DNA of 17,125 nucleotides, from assembly GCA_964645125.1 (NCBI GenBank), contig CAZXZC010000014.1:1-17125 (forward strand), written 5' to 3'. This stretch comes from JBDKGD01 sp964645125. GTDB lineage: Bacteria; Patescibacteriota; Minisyncoccia; UBA6257; 2-01-FULL-56-20. Shown piece after piece: positions 6,605 to 14,165 of this stretch. Below the pieces are notes generated by a model that saw nothing but the letters and a program-made list of their open reading frames with translations, made no database searches and was not told where the DNA came from. Each line of letters begins with the position of its first letter. Position 1 is the stretch's first letter. The position numbers and the translations under genes are program-made.

Positions 6605-7921
6605 ATGAAAAAAATATTTTTTATCTTAATTGTTAGTGCTGCTGCTTTGGGTGTACTTTTTTTTCTTACTCCATCCGTTGCTCGCTATACCGCCTCAGTA
6701 TCTGACGCGTCGCCTTCTTCTGATTCTGCCCAAAGCCACAAACCCTCAGAGATAGCAGGCGAAACAACTCAAAAACCTTCAGCTAACAACACTCAAGCCG
6801 TTTCAGGCGACGAGCCAAACCAGCCAAAACTGGCCAATCCGCCAACAGTGGTTCGGGCTTTGTATGTAACGGGGTGGGTAGCGGGGATTTCTTCTCGTGT
6901 TGAGGGCTTGCTTGCGCTTGCCAAAAAAAATAACATCAACGCATTTGTAGTCGACATTAAAGACTACTCCGGGTATCTATCGTACTGCCCGCAAGATCCA
7001 GAAATAGAAAAATCAGGAGCATGTGACCAGCCGCGCCTTGCCAAACCAAACGCGCTCATTAAAAAACTTCACGAGAATAACATATATGTCATTGGCCGCG
7101 TGAGCGTGTTCCAAGACCCCATTCAAGCAAAAGCGCACCCTGAGTGGGCAATTCATGATGCAAAAACTGGCAGTGTGTGGCGTGATCGAAAAGGATTAGC
7201 ATGGCTCGAGGTTGCTGCACCAGAAGTTACCGATTATGTTGCGCGCATCGCCAAAGATGCAACCGAAAGGGGATTTGATGAGATAAATTTTGACTACGTA
7301 CGGTTTCCATCTGATGGCGACCTCGATCGTGCTGTCTATGCGCACTGGGACAAAAAATCCCCGCGCAGCAGTGTGGTTGCCAAGTTTTTCAGAGATATTC
7401 GAGAAAAAACAAGCGGGATTACTATTTCCGCCGATCTGTTTGGCTTAACCACAGTACAGACGGATGACCTCGGTATTGGCCAAATCATCGAGGATGCCTA
7501 TCCCAATTTTGATTTTATTTATCCAATGGTGTACCCATCGCATTACGCAGCCGGTTTTTTGAATTATAAAAACCCGGCCGATCATCCATACGAAGTCATT
7601 CACTACTCCATGGAGACTGCTGTGCGGCGCAAAACACAGCTTGCGCTCAATAATGGAAACTCCACAATTGCCCAGTCGACTAAAAATGACAAAACGAACC
7701 AAACCCAGCAAGCCGCACTCGATGCGACGCAAGCCACAAAAACCACCGATGCGCCTTTGGCAAAATTGCGCCCCTGGCTCCAGGTATTTGATTTAGGTGC
7801 TGTGTACACGCAGGCGATGGTAGAGGCTCAAGTCAAAGCAACCACCGATGCGCTTCACGGTGATGAATACGCCGGTTGGCTTTTGTGGGACCCAAAAGTC
7901 ACCTACACTCCACTGAAATGA
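6605..7921 (+). CDS. DUF4015-type putative glycoside hydrolase, membrane-anchored or secreted
   Basis: A 438-residue extracytoplasmic protein with an N-terminal hydrophobic segment (about 4-22, signal or anchor), a Ser/Thr/Gln-rich linker (about 32-80) and a TIM-barrel-like domain (about 84-438) recognised as the DUF4015 glycoside-hydrolase-like family. Diagnostic strands are ALYVTGWVAG (85-94), FVVDIKDYSGYLSY, VIGRVSVFQD, GFDEINFDYVRFPSDGD (about 223-239, with the likely active-site acidic residues), ISADLFG and FIYPMVYPSHYA (304-315). A low-complexity Gln/Thr/Asn-rich loop (about 345-384) interrupts the barrel before RPWLQVFDLGAVY. Its substrate is unknown; a polysaccharide or wall role is inferred from its neighbours. 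AGGG lies 6 bases before the ATG. The stop overlaps the next start as ATGA (7918-7921), suggesting translational coupling with the L,D-transpeptidase fusion gene. Confidence 0.85.
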   Translation: MKKIFFILIVSAAALGVLFFLTPSVARYTASVSDASPSSDSAQSHKPSEIAGETTQKPSANNTQAVSGDEPNQPKLANPPTVVRALYVTGWVAGISSRVEGLLALAKKNNINAFVVDIKDYSGYLSYCPQDPEIEKSGACDQPRLAKPNALIKKLHENNIYVIGRVSVFQDPIQAKAHPEWAIHDAKTGSVWRDRKGLAWLEVAAPEVTDYVARIAKDATERGFDEINFDYVRFPSDGDLDRAVYAHWDKKSPRSSVVAKFFRDIREKTSGITISADLFGLTTVQTDDLGIGQIIEDAYPNFDFIYPMVYPSHYAAGFLNYKNPADHPYEVIHYSMETAVRRKTQLALNNGNSTIAQSTKNDKTNQTQQAALDATQATKTTDAPLAKLRPWLQVFDLGAVYTQAMVEAQVKATTDALHGDEYAGWLLWDPKVTYTPLK

Positions 7922-9276
7922 TCAAACAACTTTTTGCGTATCCAGTGCCACTGTATGTTCTTTGTATTGTTATTGCAGTCTGCGCTGGTTTGGTTGGTGC
8001 GGGGGTTTACTACGCAAACTCTCATATATATAACTATCAACTAACTGTCCCTCTGGGCAGCTTTGCGCCCGCGCCACTTACCTATGGTGCCTGGAGTGCG
8101 CTTTCGCATCCCGAATTTTTCCAGTCAACCAAACAAACAATGCGTGATCAAAAGGCAAATTTTATCGAGGCCAATCTTTCGACCATGCAGCTGACTCTTT
8201 ACAAAGAAGGGGAGCCCACAAAAACAGTACCAATTCTTTCAAAGGGAAAACCGGGTTCGTGGTGGGAAACACCAGCAGGTATTTATAAAATAGAAACAAA
8301 AGAGAAGAGTCATTTTTCTACCTTCGGGCATGTGTATCAACCATGGAGCATGCTTTTTCAAGGCAACTTTTTTATTCATGGCTGGCCTACCTACCCCGAT
8401 GGCACTGAAGTTCCCGCAGGATATTCTGGAGGGTGTATTCGTCTTAAAACCGAAGATGCAAAAGAAGTGTATGATATGGCATCGGTTGGCATGCCAATTC
8501 TTGTATTTACCGATGACTTTGAGAAAGATGCGTTTGCATATAAACAAAAAGAACCAGCGGTTTCGGCAAGCGCCTACATGGTGGTTGATATAAAAAACAA
8601 CACCATTTTAACGCAAAAAAATTCTGAAGAAATACGACCTATTGCCTCCATCACAAAACTTGTCACTGCTTTGGTAGCAGCAGAGAGTATTAATATGGAT
8701 AAGCAGGTGCGAGTTCCAGAAAGCGCCATCGTGCCCACCTCAAAGCCACGCTTAAAAGCTGGCCAAAACATCCAAGCCTTCCAATTGCTCTACCCCTTAC
8801 TACAAGAATCTTCCAATGAAGCAGCAGCGGTACTTGCCGCACAACTGCCGGGGAATGTATTTGTGGATAGCATGAATAAAAAAAGTAAAGCAATCGGGCT
8901 TGAATCAACGCAGTTTACTGATGCCTCGGGTGCAAGTGCTGGCAATGTCGCGAGCGCGCAGGATTTATTTCGATTGTTAAAATATATATACATAAACCGC
9001 AGCTTCATTTTGCACTTGAGTGCTGGCCACATCACGAAAAGTATTTACGGTGCGCCACTATTCGAGGATATTCAAAATTTTAACGGATTTGTTGGCGATA
9101 CTCGGTTTATTGGGGGGAAAGTAGGAGAGACACAAGCTGCTGGTCAGACAATGGCGTCGGTATTTGAAGTACCGATCGCGGGAGTGACTCGGCCAATTGC
9201 AGTGATGGTATTAGACAGCACCAACAATATCGCCGATACCGCTGCATTGGTAGATTATGTACAAACCGTATACTAA
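7918..9276 (+). CDS. Fused L,D-transpeptidase (YkuD) and S11 D-alanyl-D-alanine carboxypeptidase-like protein
   Basis: A 452-residue wall enzyme with an N-terminal membrane segment (about 10-32) and two catalytic domains. Residues about 82-198 are a YkuD L,D-transpeptidase: HGWP with H154, and GYSGGCIRL with the nucleophile C173 and R175. This fold makes 3-3 cross-links from tetrapeptide donors. Residues about 218-452 are a peptidase S11 domain: SITK (S244, K247), SSN (S298, N300) and, where KTG is expected, KVG (401-403). S11 enzymes remove the terminal D-Ala from pentapeptides, producing the donor for L,D-transpeptidases, so the fusion is chemically logical. The frame extends up to 7876, but the ATG at 7918 overlapping the previous stop gives the expected basic-plus-hydrophobic N-terminus. 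Whether the S11 half is catalytic is uncertain because of the KVG motif. Confidence 0.88.
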   Translation: MIKQLFAYPVPLYVLCIVIAVCAGLVGAGVYYANSHIYNYQLTVPLGSFAPAPLTYGAWSALSHPEFFQSTKQTMRDQKANFIEANLSTMQLTLYKEGEPTKTVPILSKGKPGSWWETPAGIYKIETKEKSHFSTFGHVYQPWSMLFQGNFFIHGWPTYPDGTEVPAGYSGGCIRLKTEDAKEVYDMASVGMPILVFTDDFEKDAFAYKQKEPAVSASAYMVVDIKNNTILTQKNSEEIRPIASITKLVTALVAAESINMDKQVRVPESAIVPTSKPRLKAGQNIQAFQLLYPLLQESSNEAAAVLAAQLPGNVFVDSMNKKSKAIGLESTQFTDASGASAGNVASAQDLFRLLKYIYINRSFILHLSAGHITKSIYGAPLFEDIQNFNGFVGDTRFIGGKVGETQAAGQTMASVFEVPIAGVTRPIAVMVLDSTNNIADTAALVDYVQTVY

Positions 9277-9286
9277 AGAACAAGAC

Positions 9287-10111
9287 ATGGAAGAAGTAGT
9301 GCAGCACCAACAATCAGGAACATATCGCGTGACACAGCAGGCTTTTGAGGGGCCGTTGGATGTCCTCCTTACTGCTATTGAAAATAAGAAACTGGAAATC
9401 TCGACTGTTTCGTTGAGTTTAGTAACGCAAGATTTTTTGAAATATCTCGATGAGCTTCGTGCCAGCTATGCGGCCGAAAAAGATGAGACTCATACTGCAA
9501 CTATCGACATTCGAGTACTTGTTGATTTTGTGAGTGTGGCAAGCCGGTTGATTCTTATAAAGTCAAAATCGCTCTTGCCCGATTTGCCATTAACCCAAGA
9601 AGAAGAGCAGGCTATCGACACTTTGCAGTGGCGTTTGAAGGTGTATCAAAAAATAAAGCCAGCCATTCGCGCGTTTGCAAAGTACTATGAGACTTCCACG
9701 CCAGGCTACGCGAGGCCCTATATGAAAAATATGTTTTTGGCGGTGCCAGGTTTACTCGATGGTTCAAAAAAAGTATTTTATCCAGCTACCAATATCACGA
9801 CAGATGCTCTCACACAGCGGCTTGATGCGCTGTTTTCGTATTGGAAAAAAACGCAGTACGAAGTTCACCGAGTTCATGAAAAAATTATCTCACTTGAGGA
9901 ACACATTCGTACTGTTGCCGCGCGCATTCAAGGCGTAGAGAAATCCACGCTGCAAAAGTTAGCCGGAGGTGGTACAAAAACCGAAATGGTACTGACATTT
10001 TTAGCGGTACTGCACTTGGCTCGTGATCAAATTATTACCCTTGAACAAACCATGCATTTTTCTGATATAATTATCAATCGACCCGGTCGTTCACCGGCGT
10101 CGGATGCGTAG
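9287..10111 (+). CDS. scpA: Segregation and condensation protein A (kleisin partner of SMC)
   Basis: A 274-residue ScpA, the kleisin that bridges the heads of the SMC dimer and works with ScpB in chromosome compaction and segregation. The N-terminus carries the family signature FEGPLDVLLTAIENKKLEI with VTQDFLKYLDEL after it. A middle segment DIRVLVDFVSVASRLILIKS is typical of the second conserved helix block. The C-terminal TKTEMVLTFLAVLHLARDQII is the winged-helix part that contacts the SMC cap. An in-frame ATG at 9257 would overlap the preceding gene by 20 bases. The start at 9287, 10 bases after that stop, leaves a normal N-terminus and is preferred. scpB follows immediately, the usual arrangement. 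Confidence 0.95.
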   Translation: MEEVVQHQQSGTYRVTQQAFEGPLDVLLTAIENKKLEISTVSLSLVTQDFLKYLDELRASYAAEKDETHTATIDIRVLVDFVSVASRLILIKSKSLLPDLPLTQEEEQAIDTLQWRLKVYQKIKPAIRAFAKYYETSTPGYARPYMKNMFLAVPGLLDGSKKVFYPATNITTDALTQRLDALFSYWKKTQYEVHRVHEKIISLEEHIRTVAARIQGVEKSTLQKLAGGGTKTEMVLTFLAVLHLARDQIITLEQTMHFSDIIINRPGRSPASDA

Positions 10112-10143
10112 GGGAGTTTTTGAGAGGTACAAAAAACACCACC

Positions 10144-10752
10144 ATGGAACAGCAAAATCAACCAATCCAAAATCATACCGCGGCGCTTGAAGCGCTTCTA
10201 TTTGTGTATGCCGAACCCTTATCGATTTCGAGTATAGAAAAAGCGTTGCAACTCACCACTGAGCAAGTTACCGCAGCAATAGCAGATCTTGAAAAAGAGT
10301 TGGTCGGTGAACATCGTGGTATGTATCTACTCTCTGATGGGAAAAAACTACAATTAGTAACGAAGCCAGAGTTTAGTCATTCACTTGAATCATTTGCCAA
10401 GGGGCAACTCACCGAAGAGCTTACCCCAGCCGCACTGGAAGTACTTGCCATTATCAGTTATTGTGCTCCAGTTGGAAAAGCCGAAATTGAGCACATGCGT
10501 GGGGTCAATTCTTCTATTACGCTGCGCAATTTGCTACTGCGTGGACTTATTGAAAAATCCGCAGATACCCATGACCCCCAGCTTGTTTCTTATGTACCAA
10601 GTTTTGAGCTCTTGCGTCATTTGGGGGTTACAAACCCACAAGACTTGCCTGAATATGACAAATACAAATCACTCTACAGCGAGGCATTGTCCGGTCAAAT
10701 GCACGATACTGTAGAAGCAGCTACCACACTGCAAGCCGAGCAACTTTCATAG
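10144..10752 (+). CDS. scpB: Segregation and condensation protein B
   Basis: A 202-residue ScpB, a protein with two winged-helix domains that dimerises and binds ScpA in the SMC-ScpAB complex. Recognisable blocks are ALEALLFVYAEPLSISSIEK in the first winged helix, then a beta-wing with GMYLLSDGKKLQLVTKPEF. The second domain has LTPAALEVLAIISYCAPVGK and IEHMRGVNSSITLRNLLLRG, the most conserved part of the family. The frame can also start at a TTG (10120), whose GGGGAG is too close (3 bases). The ATG at 10144 gives a normal N-terminus and has GAGAGG about 16 bases upstream, so neither start has an ideal ribosome site. It lies 32 bases after scpA and 27 bases before the S11 carboxypeptidase gene. 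Confidence 0.93.
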   Translation: MEQQNQPIQNHTAALEALLFVYAEPLSISSIEKALQLTTEQVTAAIADLEKELVGEHRGMYLLSDGKKLQLVTKPEFSHSLESFAKGQLTEELTPAALEVLAIISYCAPVGKAEIEHMRGVNSSITLRNLLLRGLIEKSADTHDPQLVSYVPSFELLRHLGVTNPQDLPEYDKYKSLYSEALSGQMHDTVEAATTLQAEQLS

Positions 10753-10779
10753 CCTTTCACAACGCTGGAGTACACCAAA

Positions 10780-11763
10780 ATGAAATTTACCCCATTCCCA
10801 CCCATAAAAAACGAAACGTTGTTTATTGCAGCGGGCATCATTGTCGCCGGTGGGCTTGTGGTAACTCGCCAGCAGTCAGCGGCCAATCAAGCAGGCACAC
10901 CAGAGAACGTGCTCAATCAAGCGACGCTCAGTGAAATTATTCCCACACAACTACCTCCAGCGACAGTCACCCCAAGTACTCCAGCGCTATTTTATAAATC
11001 ATCATCCATGCAAGACCCAGCAATATCCGCAGCCGCGGCACTTGTGGTAGAGGCAAATACCAATCACACGGTGTTTGAAAAAAATGGCGGTATTTCATGG
11101 CCAATGGCATCTATCACAAAACTCATGACCGCCATCATCGCGAGTCAAAAATTATCAAGCATGCAGGCGATTTCTATCCCAAGCCAACTCATGCCCGACT
11201 CAGCCCAAAACACCCCCGCCACGCCATTTGTCCCCGGCACTGTCTTCACTGTCGCGGATCTCACGCGTGCAATGCTTACTATCTCAAGTAACGAAGCAGC
11301 CGAAGCACTCGCCGCAAGCTATGGCCGCACGCAGTTGATTTCCGACGCCAACGCTCAAGCAAAAAAATGGGGGATGTATAACACCTTTTTTGATGATCCC
11401 ACTGGTTTGTCTGTTGCCAATCAATCTACCGCCCATGATTTAACCATTCTTGCCAGACACCTCATTGCTGAGTTCCCTGGGCTACTTGCTCTCACTGCTA
11501 CCCCCAAAGCCACCATCACCAACATCGCCACCGGCGCCTCCATTGAGTTGATCAACATTAACCAATTTGCCGGCCAGTCAAAATTCGTTGGTGGCAAAAC
11601 CGGCTACACTGATGAAGCTAATGGTAATTTGCTTTCGGTATTTAACGAACAAGGAGAGCCCATTATCACCATTGTTCTTGGAACGAATGACCGTTTTGGA
11701 CAAACATCCACGCTTCTGTCATGGTTTGAAAAAGCCTTTACCCGCGTATCTAACCATCAATAA
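10780..11763 (+). CDS. D-alanyl-D-alanine carboxypeptidase, peptidase S11 (PBP5-like, no C-terminal domain)
   Basis: A 327-residue penicillin-binding-type serine peptidase that trims the last D-Ala from peptidoglycan stem pentapeptides outside the membrane. One N-terminal membrane or signal segment (about 13-30) is followed by a Pro/Thr-rich linker and the catalytic domain (about 80-327). All three motifs are intact: SITK (S111, K114), SSN (S169, N171) and KTG (273-275, in VGGKTGYTDEANGN). The C-terminal beta-domain and amphipathic anchor of E. coli PBP5 are absent, so the N-terminal segment must anchor the enzyme if it is anchored. GGAG sits 9 bases before the ATG. It lies between scpB and mraY, and is a paralogue of the S11 half of the fusion protein encoded at 7918. 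Confidence 0.93.
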   Translation: MKFTPFPPIKNETLFIAAGIIVAGGLVVTRQQSAANQAGTPENVLNQATLSEIIPTQLPPATVTPSTPALFYKSSSMQDPAISAAAALVVEANTNHTVFEKNGGISWPMASITKLMTAIIASQKLSSMQAISIPSQLMPDSAQNTPATPFVPGTVFTVADLTRAMLTISSNEAAEALAASYGRTQLISDANAQAKKWGMYNTFFDDPTGLSVANQSTAHDLTILARHLIAEFPGLLALTATPKATITNIATGASIELININQFAGQSKFVGGKTGYTDEANGNLLSVFNEQGEPIITIVLGTNDRFGQTSTLLSWFEKAFTRVSNHQ

Positions 11764-11768
11764 GACCC

Positions 11769-12842
11769 ATGTTTCTTATCCACCTCTACAATATCATTCG
11801 CAATCTCACGCTCTTTGTTACCACATTTTGTTTGGCTTTCGCCGTGGCACCAATTCTTATCCACTATTTATATAAGTACAAAGCCTGGAAAAAGAAGCCA
11901 AAAGATAAGGGCTTAACCGGCGATATTCCCGTATTTAAAAAATTTCATTCCGAAAAAGAAGTCAGCACTCCGCGCATGGGCGGTATTCTTATTTGGGCTA
12001 CGGTACTAGTAGTCACGCTCGCTGCTGCCGCCATTTCATATTTTCACCCCGATGGATGGCTGGGAAGCTTAAACTTTTTATCACGGCGCGAAACATGGTT
12101 GCCACTGTTTACGTTAGTCAGCGCCTCACTGCTGGGGCTTGTTGATGATTTGCTGGTAGTACAAAGTAAGGGCAAGTATGTTGGCGGGGGAATTCGATTA
12201 CGCGTCCGGCTTGCCATTATTGTTCTGATCGCGCTAGTTGGTGCCTGGTGGTTCTACTTCAAACTTGACTGGCATAGTTTGTATTTGCCATTTTACGGCA
12301 ACATCGAAATCGATGGCCTCTACATCATATTGTTTGTCATTGTAACACTCGCCACATTTTCGAGCAGTATCGTGGACGGGCTCGACGGGCTTTCAGCCGG
12401 AGTCCTAATCCCTATATTTGGCGCCTACGGCATCATTGCTTACACCACGCAGCGCTACGACCTCGCCACATTTATTGTCGTGGTCATTGGCGCCCTTGTG
12501 GCCTATTTATGGTTTAACGTGCACCCTGCCAAATTTTATATGGGTGATACTGGCATTTTAGGCCTTACCGTCACGCTTGCCGTTATCGCGTTTCTCACCA
12601 ACTCAGTACTCTTTTTACCTATTATCGGCTTGGTGCTGGTTGCCGAGTCAGCCTCCGACATCATTCAAGTTGCATCTAAAAAACTGCGAGGCAAAAAAGT
12701 ATTTTTGGCAGCCCCTATTCACCATCACTTCCAAGCCCTTGGGTGGCCAGAGTCGCAAATTACCATGCGCTTTTGGATCATCTCCTGGGTAGCCTCCGCC
12801 CTTGGCATCATGCTCTTTTTCCTCTCGCGATTCGTGGGATAG
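11769..12842 (+). CDS. mraY: Phospho-N-acetylmuramoyl-pentapeptide-transferase
   Basis: A 357-residue polytopic membrane enzyme that transfers phospho-MurNAc-pentapeptide from UDP to undecaprenyl phosphate, making lipid I, the first membrane step of peptidoglycan synthesis. Visible motifs are STPRMGGILI (66-75), the catalytic Asp pair in GLVDDLL (D126, D127) followed by SKGK, VDGLDGLSAG (D203, D206), FYMGDTGILG (D260) and APIHHHFQALGW (H318-H320). About ten hydrophobic segments fit the known topology. One oddity is that the Asn normally three residues before the first Asp of the DGLDG motif (NLTDGLDG) is Ser here (S200 in SIVDGLDG). It starts 5 bases after the preceding stop and is the last of the cell-wall operon genes with an assigned function. 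Confidence 0.96.
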   Translation: MFLIHLYNIIRNLTLFVTTFCLAFAVAPILIHYLYKYKAWKKKPKDKGLTGDIPVFKKFHSEKEVSTPRMGGILIWATVLVVTLAAAAISYFHPDGWLGSLNFLSRRETWLPLFTLVSASLLGLVDDLLVVQSKGKYVGGGIRLRVRLAIIVLIALVGAWWFYFKLDWHSLYLPFYGNIEIDGLYIILFVIVTLATFSSSIVDGLDGLSAGVLIPIFGAYGIIAYTTQRYDLATFIVVVIGALVAYLWFNVHPAKFYMGDTGILGLTVTLAVIAFLTNSVLFLPIIGLVLVAESASDIIQVASKKLRGKKVFLAAPIHHHFQALGWPESQITMRFWIISWVASALGIMLFFLSRFVG

Positions 12843-12866
12843 CAGATTATTATTCAAAATAACAAG

Positions 12867-13325
12867 ATGACAGACCAAGAACAGCACAACATCGAAGTTG
12901 CTCAAAGAAATTTTGATATGCATCAAAATACAAAAAATATCGCCTACAAAGCTCTCGATAACGTTCTTTTTGTATTGGCTACTGGAACATTAGTAATTTC
13001 CATGGGCTATATTTCAAATACAAAAACAGAAATTATTCACCCTTTTATACTCTTTGGATCTTGGTTAATTTTTATTTGTTCAATAATATCTATTATTTTT
13101 TACTATGGCTGGACAATAAAGGAATCAAATAGGCAGCAATATCTTCTAAAAGAACAAAGTAAGCTCAGGTTTCCAGCTAACTATCAAGAAACAATAGAAA
13201 ACGATCAAGAATTAGAATATATTTCAAAAAAAAGAAATTTTTGTCTAAGATCAACTATTTTTTTAATAATTGCAGGAATGTTTAGTCTGTTTTTGTTTAT
13301 TGTTGTTAACATTTCCAATAGATAA
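12867..13325 (+). CDS. Small membrane protein of unknown function (three predicted helices)
   Basis: I do not recognise this 152-residue protein. It has a polar N-terminus (1-28) and three hydrophobic helices at about 31-49, 58-79 and 127-148. Between the second and third is a charged, Gln/Glu/Lys-rich segment (80-125) that could be a cytoplasmic coiled coil. No catalytic or metal motif is evident. The gene is clearly more AT-rich than its neighbours, with many AAA, ATT and TTT codons, and Arg codons AGA or AGG instead of the CGC/CGT favoured around it. This suggests recent acquisition. It follows mraY by 24 bases on the same strand and may be read through from it; an own promoter was not found. 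It is likely to be real because the frame uses its full length and the hydrophobic pattern is coherent. Confidence 0.7.
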   Translation: MTDQEQHNIEVAQRNFDMHQNTKNIAYKALDNVLFVLATGTLVISMGYISNTKTEIIHPFILFGSWLIFICSIISIIFYYGWTIKESNRQQYLLKEQSKLRFPANYQETIENDQELEYISKKRNFCLRSTIFLIIAGMFSLFLFIVVNISNR

Positions 13326-13364
13326 GGCCTATTTTAATTGCCTCCTTCTTTGTATCAACTATTG

Positions 13365-13503
13365 GCTTTTGGCTAAACCCTATTGGCTCTAAGTATTGTG
13401 TATAAACTCATCGCCCGAAAGGTAAGTTTTTTGTCAAATATTGACATAATATATTATTTATAGTAAAAGATATGTAGAAGCCCTTGGTAATTAAGCCAAA
13501 AGC
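13365..13503. repeat. Ten-base inverted repeat flanking the 13326-13531 gap
   Basis: GCTTTTGGCT at 13365-13374 is the exact reverse complement of AGCCAAAAGC at 13494-13503. The arms are 119 bases apart and bracket the promoter-like region of the next gene. They could form a long-range stem or mark the edges of an inserted segment; chance cannot be excluded. Confidence 0.35.
13431..13469 (+). promoter_or_regulatory. Promoter region with operator-like palindrome upstream of the zinc-ribbon membrane protein
   Basis: TTGTCA (13431-13436) with TATTAT 15 bases downstream (13452-13457), or TTGACA (13441-13446) with TAAAAG 17 bases downstream, could serve as promoter. TGTCAA-ATA-TTGACA (13432-13446) is a perfect six-base dyad covering both possible -35 elements, as expected for a dimeric regulator's site. 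The exact -10 is unclear. The 13326-13531 gap holds no gene that I can support. Confidence 0.45.
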
Positions 13504-13531
13504 AAAACTTGAAAACAGGAAAGGGTAAATT

Positions 13532-14041
13532 ATGTCAGAAAACAAAATTTTTATCACGAAAAAAGAGGGGAAGCCAGCCCGCTGCGAAATTTGCCACCAG
13601 TCGGATATGTTTAATCAACTTGCAGGCATCTGTTATAGATGTACTACCAATGCACTTGTTTCAGATCAAATAGGATCTGCAATGGCAGTTCTGAATCAGC
13701 CACAAGCAGCCAAAGAAGCTTTAGGGCCGCACATTTTAGTTGATGGAGAAGAGTACGTTTCAGTAAGTTGGCTGCAAAAACAAGAGAAATTAAACCAAGA
13801 CCAAAATAACAAACTTGCGAACCTGGTGCTGGTAATAGGATTTCCATTGATAGGGTTGTTTCTTTTTTGGATAGATGCCCCATGGTTCGGAATTCTATGT
13901 GTGCTGGCGGGCATTGCGGTCTTTTTTGAGCTGAAAAATCGAACCAGTCTTACAGCGAGGATTTTTCAAGGTGCGGTCTGTCTGTTTGCATTCGTACTTT
14001 TCCTAGTCTATTTGCTTTCTTGGCTAGGAAGCATTTCCTAG
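13532..14041 (+). CDS. Unknown membrane protein with N-terminal four-cysteine zinc-ribbon-like motif
   Basis: A 169-residue protein that I do not recognise. The N-terminus carries C18-E-I-C21 and C34-Y-R-C37, two CxxC knuckles 12 residues apart, as in small zinc ribbons. A linker with a Gln/Asn/Lys-rich stretch (82-95) precedes three hydrophobic segments at about 96-112, 116-133 and 144-165. A cytoplasmic metal-binding head on a membrane anchor is the simplest reading; any sensing or scaffold role is guesswork. A good SD (GGAAAGGG, about 6 bases before the ATG) supports the start, and the gene has its own upstream promoter-like region and a strong terminator 25 bases after the stop, so it appears to be a single-gene unit. 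Base composition is nearer to the neighbours than that of the preceding gene. Confidence 0.75.
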   Translation: MSENKIFITKKEGKPARCEICHQSDMFNQLAGICYRCTTNALVSDQIGSAMAVLNQPQAAKEALGPHILVDGEEYVSVSWLQKQEKLNQDQNNKLANLVLVIGFPLIGLFLFWIDAPWFGILCVLAGIAVFFELKNRTSLTARIFQGAVCLFAFVLFLVYLLSWLGSIS

Positions 14042-14065
14042 CTTTATTGACCAATCATTACTACT

Positions 14066-14098
14066 TCGCCGAGCTTGCCCCTCGGCGATTTTCTTTTT
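14066..14098 (+). terminator. Rho-independent terminator after the zinc-ribbon membrane protein
   Basis: TCGCCGAG (14066-14073) and CTCGGCGA (14081-14088) form a perfect eight-base stem with a seven-base loop, followed by a T-rich run (TTTTCTTTTT, 14089-14098). It separates the preceding gene from the next transcription unit, and shows that the long upstream extension of the next reading frame is not coding. Confidence 0.9.
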
Positions 14099-14165
14099 CT
14101 TTGATTCTTTTAAGACTAAACCCTCCCACCTACGCGTCTTATCCCCACAAAAAACAAGCCAATTT

